Assembly: GCA_035709005.1 (NCBI GenBank)
Contig: DASTFB010000047.1
Location: forward strand, 1 to 64,000
Source: Candidatus Methylomirabilota bacterium
Lineage (GTDB): Bacteria; Methylomirabilota; Methylomirabilia; Rokubacteriales; CSP1-6
DNA length: 64,000 nt
Reading direction: 5' to 3'
Under the pieces are notes generated by a model. The model did not search any database and was not told the DNA's origin. It saw nothing but the letters and a program-made list of their open reading frames with translations. The position numbers were made by a program, and so were the translations under genes. This document shows, in pieces, positions 8,224 to 17,857 of this stretch. Numbering within the stretch: the stretch's first letter is position 1; every line of letters starts with the position of its first letter.

Positions 8224-8315
8224 CTACGCGCGCGACCGACGTTTCGTGACCGTAGCACCCGGCCGTCGGTGTGTCAAGGTAAGCGCGCCCGGGAGCGAGC
8301 CGGGAGCGACTCGCC

Positions 8316-8344
8316 GCCCGCGCGGGCAGCTCGCCCGTGCGGGC
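8316..8344 (-). terminator. GC-rich hairpin between the small exported protein and lysA
   Basis: Two 12-bp arms, GCCCGCGCGGGC at 8316-8327 and GCCCGTGCGGGC at 8333-8344, are separated by 5 bases and pair with one mismatch. It lies 17 bp past the stop of the small exported gene and 92 bp before lysA. There is no T-run, so it may be a weak terminator, an mRNA processing stem or simply a GC palindrome. Confidence 0.4.
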
Positions 8345-8361
8345 GGGCCTCCTGCCGGTGG

Positions 8362-8625
8362 CTACTTCTTCTTCAGGGTGATTCCGGCGGCCTTGGCGGC
8401 CGCTTCGGCCTTGGCCTCCGACTCGGCGTGGTTGCCGTCCTTGTGCAGCTTTTCCGCTTCGGCAGCCAGGCCGAGCGCTGCGTACTTGGCGTTGTCGAAC
8501 CGGTTGCCGACACCATCGCGGACTTGCTTGATGAGGGCAGGGCACTGCGAGGCGAGCGTGGGACCCGCCATGAAGGCGACGATCGCCAGGCTGAGGACAC
8601 CGAGTCTGATCACGCGTCCGGTCAT
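8362..8625 (-). CDS. Small exported alanine/lysine-rich protein of unknown function
   Basis: An 87-residue protein with a clear signal peptide (MTGRVIRLGVLSLAIVAFMA, cleavage probably after TLAS). The mature part of about 60 residues begins QCPALIKQVRDGVGNRF. It continues as a probable amphipathic helix rich in Ala, Glu and Lys, ending GITLKKK. ATG 8625 is chosen over 8658 because GAGGAGG lies just upstream and the signal peptide then starts normally. Periplasmic location is inferred. I do not recognise a family. Confidence 0.65.
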   Translation of the reverse strand: MTGRVIRLGVLSLAIVAFMAGPTLASQCPALIKQVRDGVGNRFDNAKYAALGLAAEAEKLHKDGNHAESEAKAEAAAKAAGITLKKK

Positions 8626-8716
8626 GCCAGTTCCTCCTCGGGTGGGAGACAGTGACAAGCGCCCCTCTTCTAATGGCCGCCGCCTCCGTTGTCAAGCGAA
8701 TGCCGGCGCCGCGACG

Positions 8717-9783
8717 TCACCGACGCGGGGTCGAGACGGTGACCGTGACGACGTTGGAGCGGGCGCTCTCGTTGGGCCGCGCCCCCGAGTCCAGCGCCGT
8801 TACGGCATAGCGGTACGTTCCCGGCGGCACGCCGGCATCGACCAGGGCGGTTCGGGTGGCAGGCGTCGAGCCGACCTGGGTGAACGACTGGCCGGCCCGG
8901 GCCCGGTAGACGACGTAGCTGGCCACGTCGGCGTCGGGACTCGGCCTCCAGCTCAGACGCACGCTGTCACCGGCCGGGACGGCGACCAGATCGTCCGGAG
9001 GAGCCGGCGGCGTCATGTCGCGCGGTGTCGCTTCCGCCGGCGGCGTCGGCGCCCCGCGGGCGAGCGTGGCGGCATCCTGACGCAGGGCCCGCACCTCGTA
9101 ACGGTAGGTGCGGTCGTTCTCCACCGACCGGTCGACGAACGCCGTGGCCTCGGTCGGCTTCGGCGTCACGGCCTGGGCCGGAATCGTGGCGCCTTCGGCG
9201 CGGAGCACCTCGTAGGTGATGCGCCCGGTCACCGGACTTCCATCGGCCAGACGCGACGGCGGCTCCCAGGCTAATCGTACCTCCCGCTCGCCCGCCCGGG
9301 CGGTCAGCCCGCGCGGCGCCTCGGGGGCGGCGATCAGGACGACGCTGACGCGAGGCGACGGCGGGCTCACGCGTCCCTGGGCGTCCTCGGTGAGGACCAC
9401 ATAGCTGTAGCGCCGTCCGGGGACCAGCCCCTGGCGGTCGTCGAGGCTCAGGCGCTGATCGCGTCCGGCCTCCCGGTCGACCAGCGGAATCGTGCTGATC
9501 TCGTCCCAGCCGGCGATTCGTCCACGGCGAAGAACCGCGGCCCGGGGTTGACCCAGGCCGTCGTCTCCGCTCCGGTAGACCCGGGCCGACGTCAGGTCGC
9601 GGAGCGCGGTGTTGTCGGCCCGCCGGCCGGGGTTCGTCCACGTCAGCACCACGCCGCCGTCCTCGACGACGGCCGTGAGGTCCGACACCGGCTGAGGCAG
9701 CCGGGTCTCGGGCGCCACCGGCGGACCCGTCTTGCCGCACGCCGCGGCCCCCACGGCAAGGAGCAGCGCGAGAGCGGCGGACT

Positions 9784-9787
<4 letters not shown>
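8717..9787 (-). CDS. Lipoprotein with fibronectin type III repeats
   Basis: A 356-residue protein with a lipobox at AVGAAACGKTGPP, so the mature N-terminus would be a lipidated Cys about residue 17. Three FN3-like beta-sandwich units follow, at about 35-150, 155-255 and 258-352, with recurring cores such as VVLTWTNP, VRLAWEPPS, VRLSWRPSPDADVASYVVYR and YRYAVTALD. Such proteins are usually envelope-anchored adhesion or scaffold proteins; no enzyme motif is seen. GTG 9787 overlaps the argH stop by 4 bp. A short lipoprotein between argH and lysA is a recurring arrangement in several bacterial phyla; this one is unusually long. Confidence 0.75.
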
Positions 9788-11163
<1,376 letters not shown>

Positions 11164-11218
11164 GACACCGAGGCGAGAGCGGTCGTCGATGCTGCCATGC
11201 CGCGGAGTTATAGCACGA

Positions 11219-12214
11219 TCAGCGGGCGCGGGTCAGACGGTAGCGGGCGACGGCGATATTGTGCTCCTCGACGGTGGCGGAGAAGTGGTGGCGCTGATCG
11301 TCCTTCTTCACGAAGTACAGATAGTTCACCGGCGCTGGATTCAGCGTGGCCGCGATGGCGTCGAGCCCGGGGCTGGCGATCGGGCCGGGCGGGAGGCCCG
11401 CGCGCTGGTAGGTGTTGTAGGGATGGTCCGTCTGCAGATCGACGCGCGTCAGGCCCCGGCGCTCCTTTCCCACCGCGTACTGCACGGTGGGATCGGCCTG
11501 CAGCGGCATGCCGAGCCGCAGGCGGTTCCAGAAGACGGCGGAGATGAGCGGCCGTTCTTCGGGGATCACGGCCTCCCGCTCCACGATCGAGGCCAGCGTG
11601 AGCAGCTCGTGGATCGTCAGGTGCCGGGCCGTGGCCTGCTCCCGCATCTCGGCGGTGAGCTTGCTCTGCATGCGCTGCACCATGCGGCCCAGCAGCTGCT
11701 CGGGCGTCATACCGCGCACGAAGTAGTACGTATCGGGAAAGAGGTAGCCTTCGGCGCTGGGCCCCCCGATCCCGTGGGCTCGAAGGAACGCGGGATCCGT
11801 CGCCGTTCGCATGACGTCCGCGGCGGGGGCCAGGCGTGCCGTCTCCAGCGCGCGGGCGAGCTCGGCCAGGGTGGCGCCTTCGGGATGGAGCACGGGGTGC
11901 TGGCGCACCCGGCCACCTTCGAGCAAGGCCAGCACGTCCAGGGTGGACGCCCCGCGGGGCACCTCGTACTCACCGGCCTTGAGCGACCGCACGCTGCCCC
12001 GGACCAGGCTCAAGGCCACGAAGCCGGCCCGGCTCCGGATGGCGCCGGAGGCGTGAAGCCGATCGGCGATTCCGAAGGCGCTTTCGTTGGCCGGGATGTC
12101 GACGATGAGGGCACCGGCGCGGAGCGGGGCGGGGGGCCTCACGATGGCCCAGGTTCCCCAGGCGACGGCCGCCGCCGCGAGGACGAGGAAGACGGCTGGC
12201 CTGCGAACGCTCAC
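11219..12214 (-). CDS. mltG: Endolytic murein transglycosylase
   Basis: Inner-membrane lytic transglycosylase that cuts nascent peptidoglycan strands. One N-terminal transmembrane segment (FLVLAAAAVAWGTWAIV) precedes a LysM-like region (VDIPANESAFGIADRLHASG). The YceG catalytic domain then shows AEGYLFPDTYYF, LASIVEREAVIPEERPLIS with the catalytic Glu, and GMPLQADPTVQYAVG. HPYNTYQRAGLPPGPIASPG is the second family signature. GTG 12214 (331 residues) is preferred to 12334, which would run into the rpoA start and put an implausible tail before the membrane segment. Confidence 0.92.
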   Translation of the reverse strand: MSVRRPAVFLVLAAAAVAWGTWAIVRPPAPLRAGALIVDIPANESAFGIADRLHASGAIRSRAGFVALSLVRGSVRSLKAGEYEVPRGASTLDVLALLEGGRVRQHPVLHPEGATLAELARALETARLAPAADVMRTATDPAFLRAHGIGGPSAEGYLFPDTYYFVRGMTPEQLLGRMVQRMQSKLTAEMREQATARHLTIHELLTLASIVEREAVIPEERPLISAVFWNRLRLGMPLQADPTVQYAVGKERRGLTRVDLQTDHPYNTYQRAGLPPGPIASPGLDAIAATLNPAPVNYLYFVKKDDQRHHFSATVEEHNIAVARYRLTRAR

Positions 12215-12262
12215 GACGGCTTCAAGTCTACACCACCGATGGCTGAAGGCCCGAGAAGTTGC

Positions 12263-12268
12263 TATATT
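12263..12268 (+). promoter_or_regulatory. Putative -10 element (TATATT) of the rpoA-like gene
   Basis: TATATT in the divergent space between mltG and the rpoA-like gene. The -35 region 17 bp upstream is poor (TGGCTG at 12240-12245). Transcription starting near 12275 would give a leader of about 37 nt that opens with the adjacent hairpin. Confidence 0.4.
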
Positions 12269-12274
12269 AGGCGA

Positions 12275-12291
12275 CCGGGGCTGCGCCCCGG
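12275..12291 (+). promoter_or_regulatory. Perfect inverted repeat in the rpoA-like leader
   Basis: CCGGGGC, TGC, GCCCCGG: a perfect 7-bp dyad with a 3-base loop, directly after the putative -10. It may be an operator straddling the start site or a 5' hairpin in the mRNA. The ribosome site AAGGGGG begins about 9 bp further on. Confidence 0.45.
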
Positions 12292-12311
12292 AAATTCCCA
12301 AGGGGGTCTTC

Positions 12312-13304
12312 ATGCTGGAGCTCGAGCTCCCCACCCGCCACGAGTGGACCGTCTCCGACCAGACCTACGGCAAGCTGCTGATCGAGCCGTTCGAGCCGGG
12401 GTTCGCCCTCACGGTGGGCAATGCGTACCGCCGGGTGCTCCTGGCCTCGATTCACGGGGCGGCACCGACCTGGGTGAAGATCGAGAACGTGTTGCACGAG
12501 TTCTCACACATGCAGGGGGTCATGGAGGACACGCTGGACATCCTCATGAACCTCCGCAAGGTGGTCTTCCGGCTGCACGTCAACCGCCCCAAGATTCTCC
12601 GACTCAAAGCCCAGGGCGTTGGGGTGGTCAAGGCCGCGGACTTCGAGGCCGACGCCGACGTGGAGATCCTCACGCCGGACGTGCCCCTGGCCACGCTGGA
12701 CAAGGACGGCGTCCTGGAGATGGAGGTGTGCGTCGAGCGAGGCCGGGGCTGGGTTCCCGCCGAACGCCGGGAACCCGAGGCCTTGCCCATCAATGCCATC
12801 CTGCTCGATGCGGATTTCTCCGCGGTCAAGCGCGTCAACTTCCACGTGGAGCCGTCCAGCGGCGAGCGCGAGCGCCTCATCCTGGAGGTGTGGACCGACG
12901 GCAGCATCGCCCCGCAGGTGGCGGTCGGCGAGGCCTCCCGGCTCCTCGAGGACCACTTCGAGCTGCTGATGCACTTCCCGGCCGTGTCGCCGGAGGTCGA
13001 GGAAACCCAGCGGGATGAGACGGAGCCCCGGCCGGAGCTGAACGAGAACCTCTTCCGCAATGTGGACGAGCTGGAGCTCTCCGTCCGCGCGTCCAACTGT
13101 CTCAAGACCGCGAACATCCGGACGATCGCCGATCTGGTCCAGAAGAGCGAGAGCGAGCTGTTGAAGACGAAGAACTTCGGCAAGAAGTCGCTCAACGAGA
13201 TCAAGACGATTCTCGGCGAGATGGGCCTGCATCTCGGCATGCGGCTGGATCCCGAGGAGCTGGAGCGGCTGCGGGCTCAATTCGAGCGCACGTACGAGAC
13301 CTAG
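12312..13304 (+). CDS. RNA polymerase alpha subunit, isolated and divergent (RpoA-like)
   Basis: A full-length, 330-residue alpha subunit: assembly domain at about 1-230, linker, then the DNA-binding CTD at about 245-320. The NTD keeps GNAYRRVLLASIHGAAPTWV, VLHEFSHMQGV and ERGRGWVPAERR. The CTD has VDELELSVRASNCLKTANIR and ELLKTKNFGKKSLNEIKTIL, including the UP-element-binding Arg and the Lys-Ser turn. Several normally invariant NTD positions differ (NALRR to NAYRR, SSIPG to ASIHG). The gene is not next to ribosomal protein genes, where rpoA normally sits; mltG is divergent and ubiD follows 9 bp downstream. It is either the only alpha gene, relocated, or a paralogue; I favour a paralogue. Confidence 0.88.
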   Translation: MLELELPTRHEWTVSDQTYGKLLIEPFEPGFALTVGNAYRRVLLASIHGAAPTWVKIENVLHEFSHMQGVMEDTLDILMNLRKVVFRLHVNRPKILRLKAQGVGVVKAADFEADADVEILTPDVPLATLDKDGVLEMEVCVERGRGWVPAERREPEALPINAILLDADFSAVKRVNFHVEPSSGERERLILEVWTDGSIAPQVAVGEASRLLEDHFELLMHFPAVSPEVEETQRDETEPRPELNENLFRNVDELELSVRASNCLKTANIRTIADLVQKSESELLKTKNFGKKSLNEIKTILGEMGLHLGMRLDPEELERLRAQFERTYET

Positions 13305-13313
13305 CGCCGGGCC

Positions 13314-14663
13314 ATGAGCGCGGGGTTTCGAGACGTCCTCGCCCGGCTCGACGAGTCTGGTGAGCTGCTACGTCTCGAGAAGGCCGTCGATCCCCGTCAC
13401 CTTTCGGCGCTGATGGCCCAGGCTCCCCAGGCCACGTTCTTCGAGCAAGTGGCCGGCTATCCCGACTGGCGGGCGGTCGGCGCCGTGCTCTCGACGCGGC
13501 GGCGGCTGGCCCTGGCCATGGGCTGTGCCGAATCGGACATCGCCACTCGCTTCGAGGAGGGCATCCGGCGCCCGAGGGAGGCGGTACGGGTCGACCGGGC
13601 TCCCTGTCAGGAGGTCGTGCTCACCGGCGAGGACGCCGACCTCACGCGGCTGCCCATCCCCATGATGCACGTCAAGGACGGCGGCCCCTACATCTCGGGC
13701 ACGCTGGTGGTGTCCCGGGATCCTGAGTACGGTCGCAACGTGGGCTCCTACCGCATGATGTACCGCACCCCCCACGAGACCGGCATCGATCTCGTCTCGT
13801 CGTCCGACATGCGTGTGTACTATCAGCGGGCGCTCGACCAGGGCCGGCCGCTGGAGATCGCGGTGGCGGTGGGTGTGCACCCCTTCGAGCTGCTGGCCGC
13901 CTCCTACAAGGCCCCCATCGACGTCGACGAGTTCGCCATCGCCGGCGGGCTGCACGGCGCGCCGGTGGCGCTGGTACGGTGCAAGACGGTGGACCTCGAG
14001 GTTCCGGCCAGCGCCGAGCTGGTGCTGGAGGGGGAGCTCCTGCCCATCGGCTGGACAGCCGACGAGGGACCGTTCGGAGAGTTCAGTCACATCACGGGCG
14101 AGGTCAAGTGGAACCCGATCTTCCGGATCCGCGCCATCACCCACCGCCGGGATCCGATCTTCTACGTGCTCCAGATGCCGTGGGAGAACGACTGGCTGGC
14201 CGCCCCCGTGATCGAGGCGGCCGGACTCCAGGCGTTGCGGGTAGCTAGCGTGCAGCCCGTGGCCATCCGCGCCCCCGTCGGCGGATGCTGCTACTGGACG
14301 CTGATCGCCTCGATCAAGAAGCGCCCCGGAGAGGGCAAGAACGCGTTGCTGGCCCTGCTCTCGGTGGCCGAGGTGAAGCTGGCCATCGTGACCGACGACG
14401 ACATCGACATCTCGAACCCCGACGAGCTGGACTGGGCCATGACGTTCCGCGTGCAGGCCGACCAGGACGTGCTCATCGTGCCGGGCGCCCGCGGCAAGCA
14501 TATCGATCCCAGCGTGCGCGCCGGGCTGCTCGGCAAGGGTGGCCTTCCCACCACCGCCAAGCTCGGGATCGACGCCACCATCCCCGAAGGCGTGCCACCC
14601 TCCCACTACGAGCGGCTCCGCTACTTCGCCAGGGACGCGGTGCGTCTGGAGGACTATCGCTGA
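13314..14663 (+). CDS. UbiD family (prenylated-FMN) decarboxylase
   Basis: A 449-residue UbiD-fold protein, predicted to carry out reversible decarboxylation of aromatic or alpha,beta-unsaturated acids with prenyl-FMN made by UbiX. Family features: APCQEVVLTGEDADLTRLPI, GGPYISGTLVVSRDP, and EGELLPIGWTADEGPFGEF, where EGPFGEF carries active-site glutamates. VTDDDIDISNPDELDWAM and the C-terminal GIDATIP stretch are also typical. Substrate unknown. It follows rpoA by 9 bp and overlaps a small ORF. No ubiX lies in the window. Confidence 0.88.
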   Translation: MSAGFRDVLARLDESGELLRLEKAVDPRHLSALMAQAPQATFFEQVAGYPDWRAVGAVLSTRRRLALAMGCAESDIATRFEEGIRRPREAVRVDRAPCQEVVLTGEDADLTRLPIPMMHVKDGGPYISGTLVVSRDPEYGRNVGSYRMMYRTPHETGIDLVSSSDMRVYYQRALDQGRPLEIAVAVGVHPFELLAASYKAPIDVDEFAIAGGLHGAPVALVRCKTVDLEVPASAELVLEGELLPIGWTADEGPFGEFSHITGEVKWNPIFRIRAITHRRDPIFYVLQMPWENDWLAAPVIEAAGLQALRVASVQPVAIRAPVGGCCYWTLIASIKKRPGEGKNALLALLSVAEVKLAIVTDDDIDISNPDELDWAMTFRVQADQDVLIVPGARGKHIDPSVRAGLLGKGGLPTTAKLGIDATIPEGVPPSHYERLRYFARDAVRLEDYR

Positions 14664-14854
14664 GCCCGCTGGCCCGGTCACTCGTCGAGGAGCTCGGGCG
14701 ACGTCCCCGCCACTTCGGGGAGCTGGTGGAGGCGCATCTGGAGACGCCCTGGGCCGAGTTCCTACGCGCCTGGGGCGAGGTCCGCACCGCCGACGTGCTG
14801 GGGCGCGACGACACCGGCCGCTACGTGATCCGACAGGACGCCACCCGGGCCTGA
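14660..14854 (+). CDS. Small ORF coupled to the UbiD decarboxylase, unknown function
   Basis: The frame open after the UbiD stop encodes 64 residues from a CTG that overlaps the stop (CTGA). It begins SPLARSLVEELGRRPRHFGE and continues with helical sequence (LVEAHLETPWAEFLRAWGEV), then TADVLGRDDTGRYVIR. The composition is protein-like, and the end falls 15 bp before the kinase start. The shape suggests a small winged-helix-like protein. GTG at 14726 would give a shorter product. No family is recognised; the start codon is uncertain. Confidence 0.5.
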   Translation: MSPLARSLVEELGRRPRHFGELVEAHLETPWAEFLRAWGEVRTADVLGRDDTGRYVIRQDATRA

Positions 14855-14869
14855 GCCAGGGAGTTGTCG

Positions 14870-17836
14870 ATGGATGCCGACCGGCCGCTGGCGCTCGGCG
14901 CTCTCAGTAATGCCTCCCTGTTCGAGAGCCTGGCGTTGCCGGCCTGGATCTTCGATCCCGCCTCATTGCGCATCATCGTAGCCAACGGGGCGGCAGCCCA
15001 CCTCCTTGGATATTCGCGCGAGGAGCTCGCGTCGATCGCCATCACCGAGATCTGTGCGCTCGAGGATCGCTCGCGATTCCTGGAGACCGTGTCCAGGCAG
15101 GCGGGCGATACCACGGGCGTGTGGACCTGTACGACCCGGAACGGCACGGCCATGATTCTGGAGATGTTCGTGGGGGCGCTGGCGTTCGAGGGCTGCGAGG
15201 CGCGTCTGGTCCTGGCCCATGACGTCACCCGGGACCGGCGCGCCCAGGACGCGCTGCGGTCGCGGGAAGCGTTCCTCCAGTGCCTCATCGAGAGCAGCCC
15301 CGACTGCATCAACGTGCTCGATCTGGAGGGCCGCCTGCAGAGCATGAGCCACGGCGGCCAGCGCATCCTCGGCATCGACGATGTCCGCCCGTACATCGGG
15401 CGCTCGTGGCCGGACATGTTCCGCGAGGATGCGTCGGCGGCGCAGGCGGCGCTCGAGCGCGCCCGGCGCGGGGAGACTGCCAGGTTCGAGGGTCTCGCGC
15501 CCACGGTGGCCGGCGCGCCCCGGTGGTGGGAAACCATCATCGCGCCCATCCGTGACCCGGCTGGTGAAGAGCACCGGTTGCTGGCCGTGTCCCGGGACAT
15601 CACCGAGCGGCGGCTCATGGAACAGGAGCGTGCGCAGCTCTATGCCGAGTCCCGCGAGACGCAGCAGCGCTTGCTGCGGCTCCATCTGCTGGGGCACGCG
15701 ATCTCGGCCCCCTCCGAGCTGGGGGAGCTCCTGCCCCGGGTGGCGGCCCGGGTGATGGATGTGTTCGAGTGCGACGGCGCCGGTGTCCTCTTCGTCCGGC
15801 CTGGGGAGCACGAGCTCACGCTGCGGGACCCCCTCGACGATCGGGGGCGGGAGGTCCAGGTCCCGGCCGGCGCTGGCGTCGCCCGGATCACCGCCGAGCG
15901 CCGGCTGCTCCACATCCACGACCGCCACGATCTCGCCGCGCTCGAGCCCCTGATGACGCCGTCCGATATCGGCTCGCTCTGGGTCGCCCCCCTGTCCGTC
16001 GGCAGCGACGAGACCGGGATCATCTATCTCGGCTATCGCAAGCCTCGGGTGCTATCGCCGGAGGAACGGCTGATCTTGCGATTGTTCGCCGAGCGGGTGG
16101 GGGCGGCGATCGACAAGTCGCGTCTCTACACCGCGGCCCGGGCGTCGCAGGCCGAAGCCCAGGCCGCCGAGCGCCGGGCCCGCTTTCTGGCCGAGGCTGG
16201 CCGGGACCTGGCCGGGTCGCTCAATTACGCGGAGACCTTGCAGACCGTCGCCCGGCTGGCGGTGCCGTTCCTGGCCGACTACTGCTTCTTCGACGTCATC
16301 GAGCCCGGCTCGGGACTGCGCCGCGTCGCCTGGCAGCACGCCAACCCGGATCGGCAGGCGATGTTCGACGAGGTGGCTCTCTACATGCCGAGCCCTCCCT
16401 TCGCGCAGCACCCGGTCTCGCGCGTGGTGGCGTCGGGACAGTCCATCCTCGTTCCCGAGGTCACCGACGAGTGGCTGCAGGCGGCGGCGACCAGCCCTGA
16501 CCACCTCGAGTTCATGCGAGCCCTGCAGGCGCGCTCGGTCCTCAGCGTGCCGCTGCGCGGCCACACGGGTCTCGTCGGGGTCCTCACGTGCGCCACGGCG
16601 GACTCGGACCGCCGGTACTCCATGGCGGATGTGCGGCTGGCCGAGGAGGTCGGCGTCCGAGCGGCCGTCGCCATCGAGAACGCCCGGCTCTACGAGGCGG
16701 CGGTGGCCGCCGAACGGGAGGCGGCCGCCGCCGACCGGGCCAAGGATCATTTCCTGGCCGTCCTCGGCCACGAGCTGCGCAACCCCCTGGCGCCCATCGT
16801 GCACGCCATCCACCTGCTCGACGAGATCGGCGCGCAAACGCCAGCAGCGGCGCGGCTTCGGGCGATCATCTCCCGGCAGGCCAGGCGTCTGACCGACCTG
16901 GTGAACGAGCTGCTGGACGTCTCGCGAATCCGTCTGGGCAAGGTTGCGCTCTCCCGCGAGGCGCTGGACTTCCGGGAACCGGTGCAGCGGGTCTTCGAGG
17001 CCGTCCAGACCTCGGAGCCGGCCCGGGGGCATGACCTCACCCTGGAGCTGCCGGGTGAGCCACTGGTCGTGGAAGGAGACCGCGTTCGGGTCGAGCAGGT
17101 CGTCGCCAACCTCCTCGACAACGCCCTGAAGTATAGCCCGGCCGGAGGCTCTGTCCGTGTGTCGGTCTGGCGTGAGGGTAGCCACGCGATGCTTTCCGTC
17201 CGGGACCGCGGGATCGGCATCCCGCCCGAGCTGCTGTCGACCATCTTCGAGTCGCTCGTCCAGGGCGAGACCAACGTCGAACAGTCCCGGCGGGGCCTGG
17301 GGCTCGGCCTGGCGGTGGTGCGCAGCCTGGTCGAGCTGCACAAAGGGGCGGTGTGGGCCATGAGCGAGGGCGCCGGCCTCGGCAGCGAGTTCATCGTGCG
17401 GCTGCCGCTCCTCGCCACGCTGGCGGCCGTGCGATCCGAGGCGGAGAGGGCACCTTGGGCGCCGACGCGCCTGAGCATTCTGCTGGTCGACAACGATCAC
17501 GAGCGGCGCCGGGCGCTCCACGACGAGCTCACGGCCGCCGGTCACGCGGTGGCCGCCGTCGCCACCGCGCTCGAGGCCCTGAAGGCCCTGAAGTCGGTGG
17601 CGTTCGACGCGGCGCTGATCGACCTGGGCCTGCCCCTCATGGACGGCTGCGAGCTGGCCCGCCACCTCCGCCTGCTGGCCACCGGCTCGCGACTGCGGCT
17701 CGTCGCTCTAGCCGACCGCGATCAGCCCGACGAGCGGGATCGGGCGGAAGCGGCCGGCTTCAACGATTACCTGGCTCGGCCCATCGAGACCGTATCGCTC
17801 TTGCGGGTCCTGTCCCGGCGCGCTGGCCAGCCCTGA
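14870..17836 (+). CDS. Hybrid sensor histidine kinase (PAS-PAS-GAF-GAF-HisKA-HATPase-REC)
   Basis: A 988-residue kinase with no clear membrane segment, so probably cytoplasmic sensing. Order: PAS about 15-125, PAS about 135-250, GAF about 275-420, GAF about 445-605, HisKA about 625-690 with phospho-acceptor His634 in GHELRNPLAPI, and HATPase_c about 735-850 (N-box NLLDNALKYSP, DRGIGIPPE, GLGLGLAVV). A C-terminal receiver spans about 866-985 with Asp918 (LIDLGLPLMDG). The receiver is atypical: the first acidic pair reads VDND and the conserved Lys is Arg970 (LARPIE). ATG 14870 has AGGGAG 6 nt upstream. Co-directional with ubiD and rpoA. Confidence 0.9.
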   Translation: MDADRPLALGALSNASLFESLALPAWIFDPASLRIIVANGAAAHLLGYSREELASIAITEICALEDRSRFLETVSRQAGDTTGVWTCTTRNGTAMILEMFVGALAFEGCEARLVLAHDVTRDRRAQDALRSREAFLQCLIESSPDCINVLDLEGRLQSMSHGGQRILGIDDVRPYIGRSWPDMFREDASAAQAALERARRGETARFEGLAPTVAGAPRWWETIIAPIRDPAGEEHRLLAVSRDITERRLMEQERAQLYAESRETQQRLLRLHLLGHAISAPSELGELLPRVAARVMDVFECDGAGVLFVRPGEHELTLRDPLDDRGREVQVPAGAGVARITAERRLLHIHDRHDLAALEPLMTPSDIGSLWVAPLSVGSDETGIIYLGYRKPRVLSPEERLILRLFAERVGAAIDKSRLYTAARASQAEAQAAERRARFLAEAGRDLAGSLNYAETLQTVARLAVPFLADYCFFDVIEPGSGLRRVAWQHANPDRQAMFDEVALYMPSPPFAQHPVSRVVASGQSILVPEVTDEWLQAAATSPDHLEFMRALQARSVLSVPLRGHTGLVGVLTCATADSDRRYSMADVRLAEEVGVRAAVAIENARLYEAAVAAEREAAAADRAKDHFLAVLGHELRNPLAPIVHAIHLLDEIGAQTPAAARLRAIISRQARRLTDLVNELLDVSRIRLGKVALSREALDFREPVQRVFEAVQTSEPARGHDLTLELPGEPLVVEGDRVRVEQVVANLLDNALKYSPAGGSVRVSVWREGSHAMLSVRDRGIGIPPELLSTIFESLVQGETNVEQSRRGLGLGLAVVRSLVELHKGAVWAMSEGAGLGSEFIVRLPLLATLAAVRSEAERAPWAPTRLSILLVDNDHERRRALHDELTAAGHAVAAVATALEALKALKSVAFDAALIDLGLPLMDGCELARHLRLLATGSRLRLVALADRDQPDERDRAEAAGFNDYLARPIETVSLLRVLSRRAGQP

Positions 17837-17857
17837 CCGGCCGAGGCCCCCTGGTCG

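Noticed and set aside
6089-8695. 868-codon open frame on the minus strand
   Set aside because: Only the last 295 codons are DapA. The rest runs over lysA out of frame and has shadow composition rich in Arg/Gly.
12215-12334. Longer MltG start at 12334
   Set aside because: It would overlap the rpoA-like start and ribosome site; the added residues do not resemble a MltG N-terminus.
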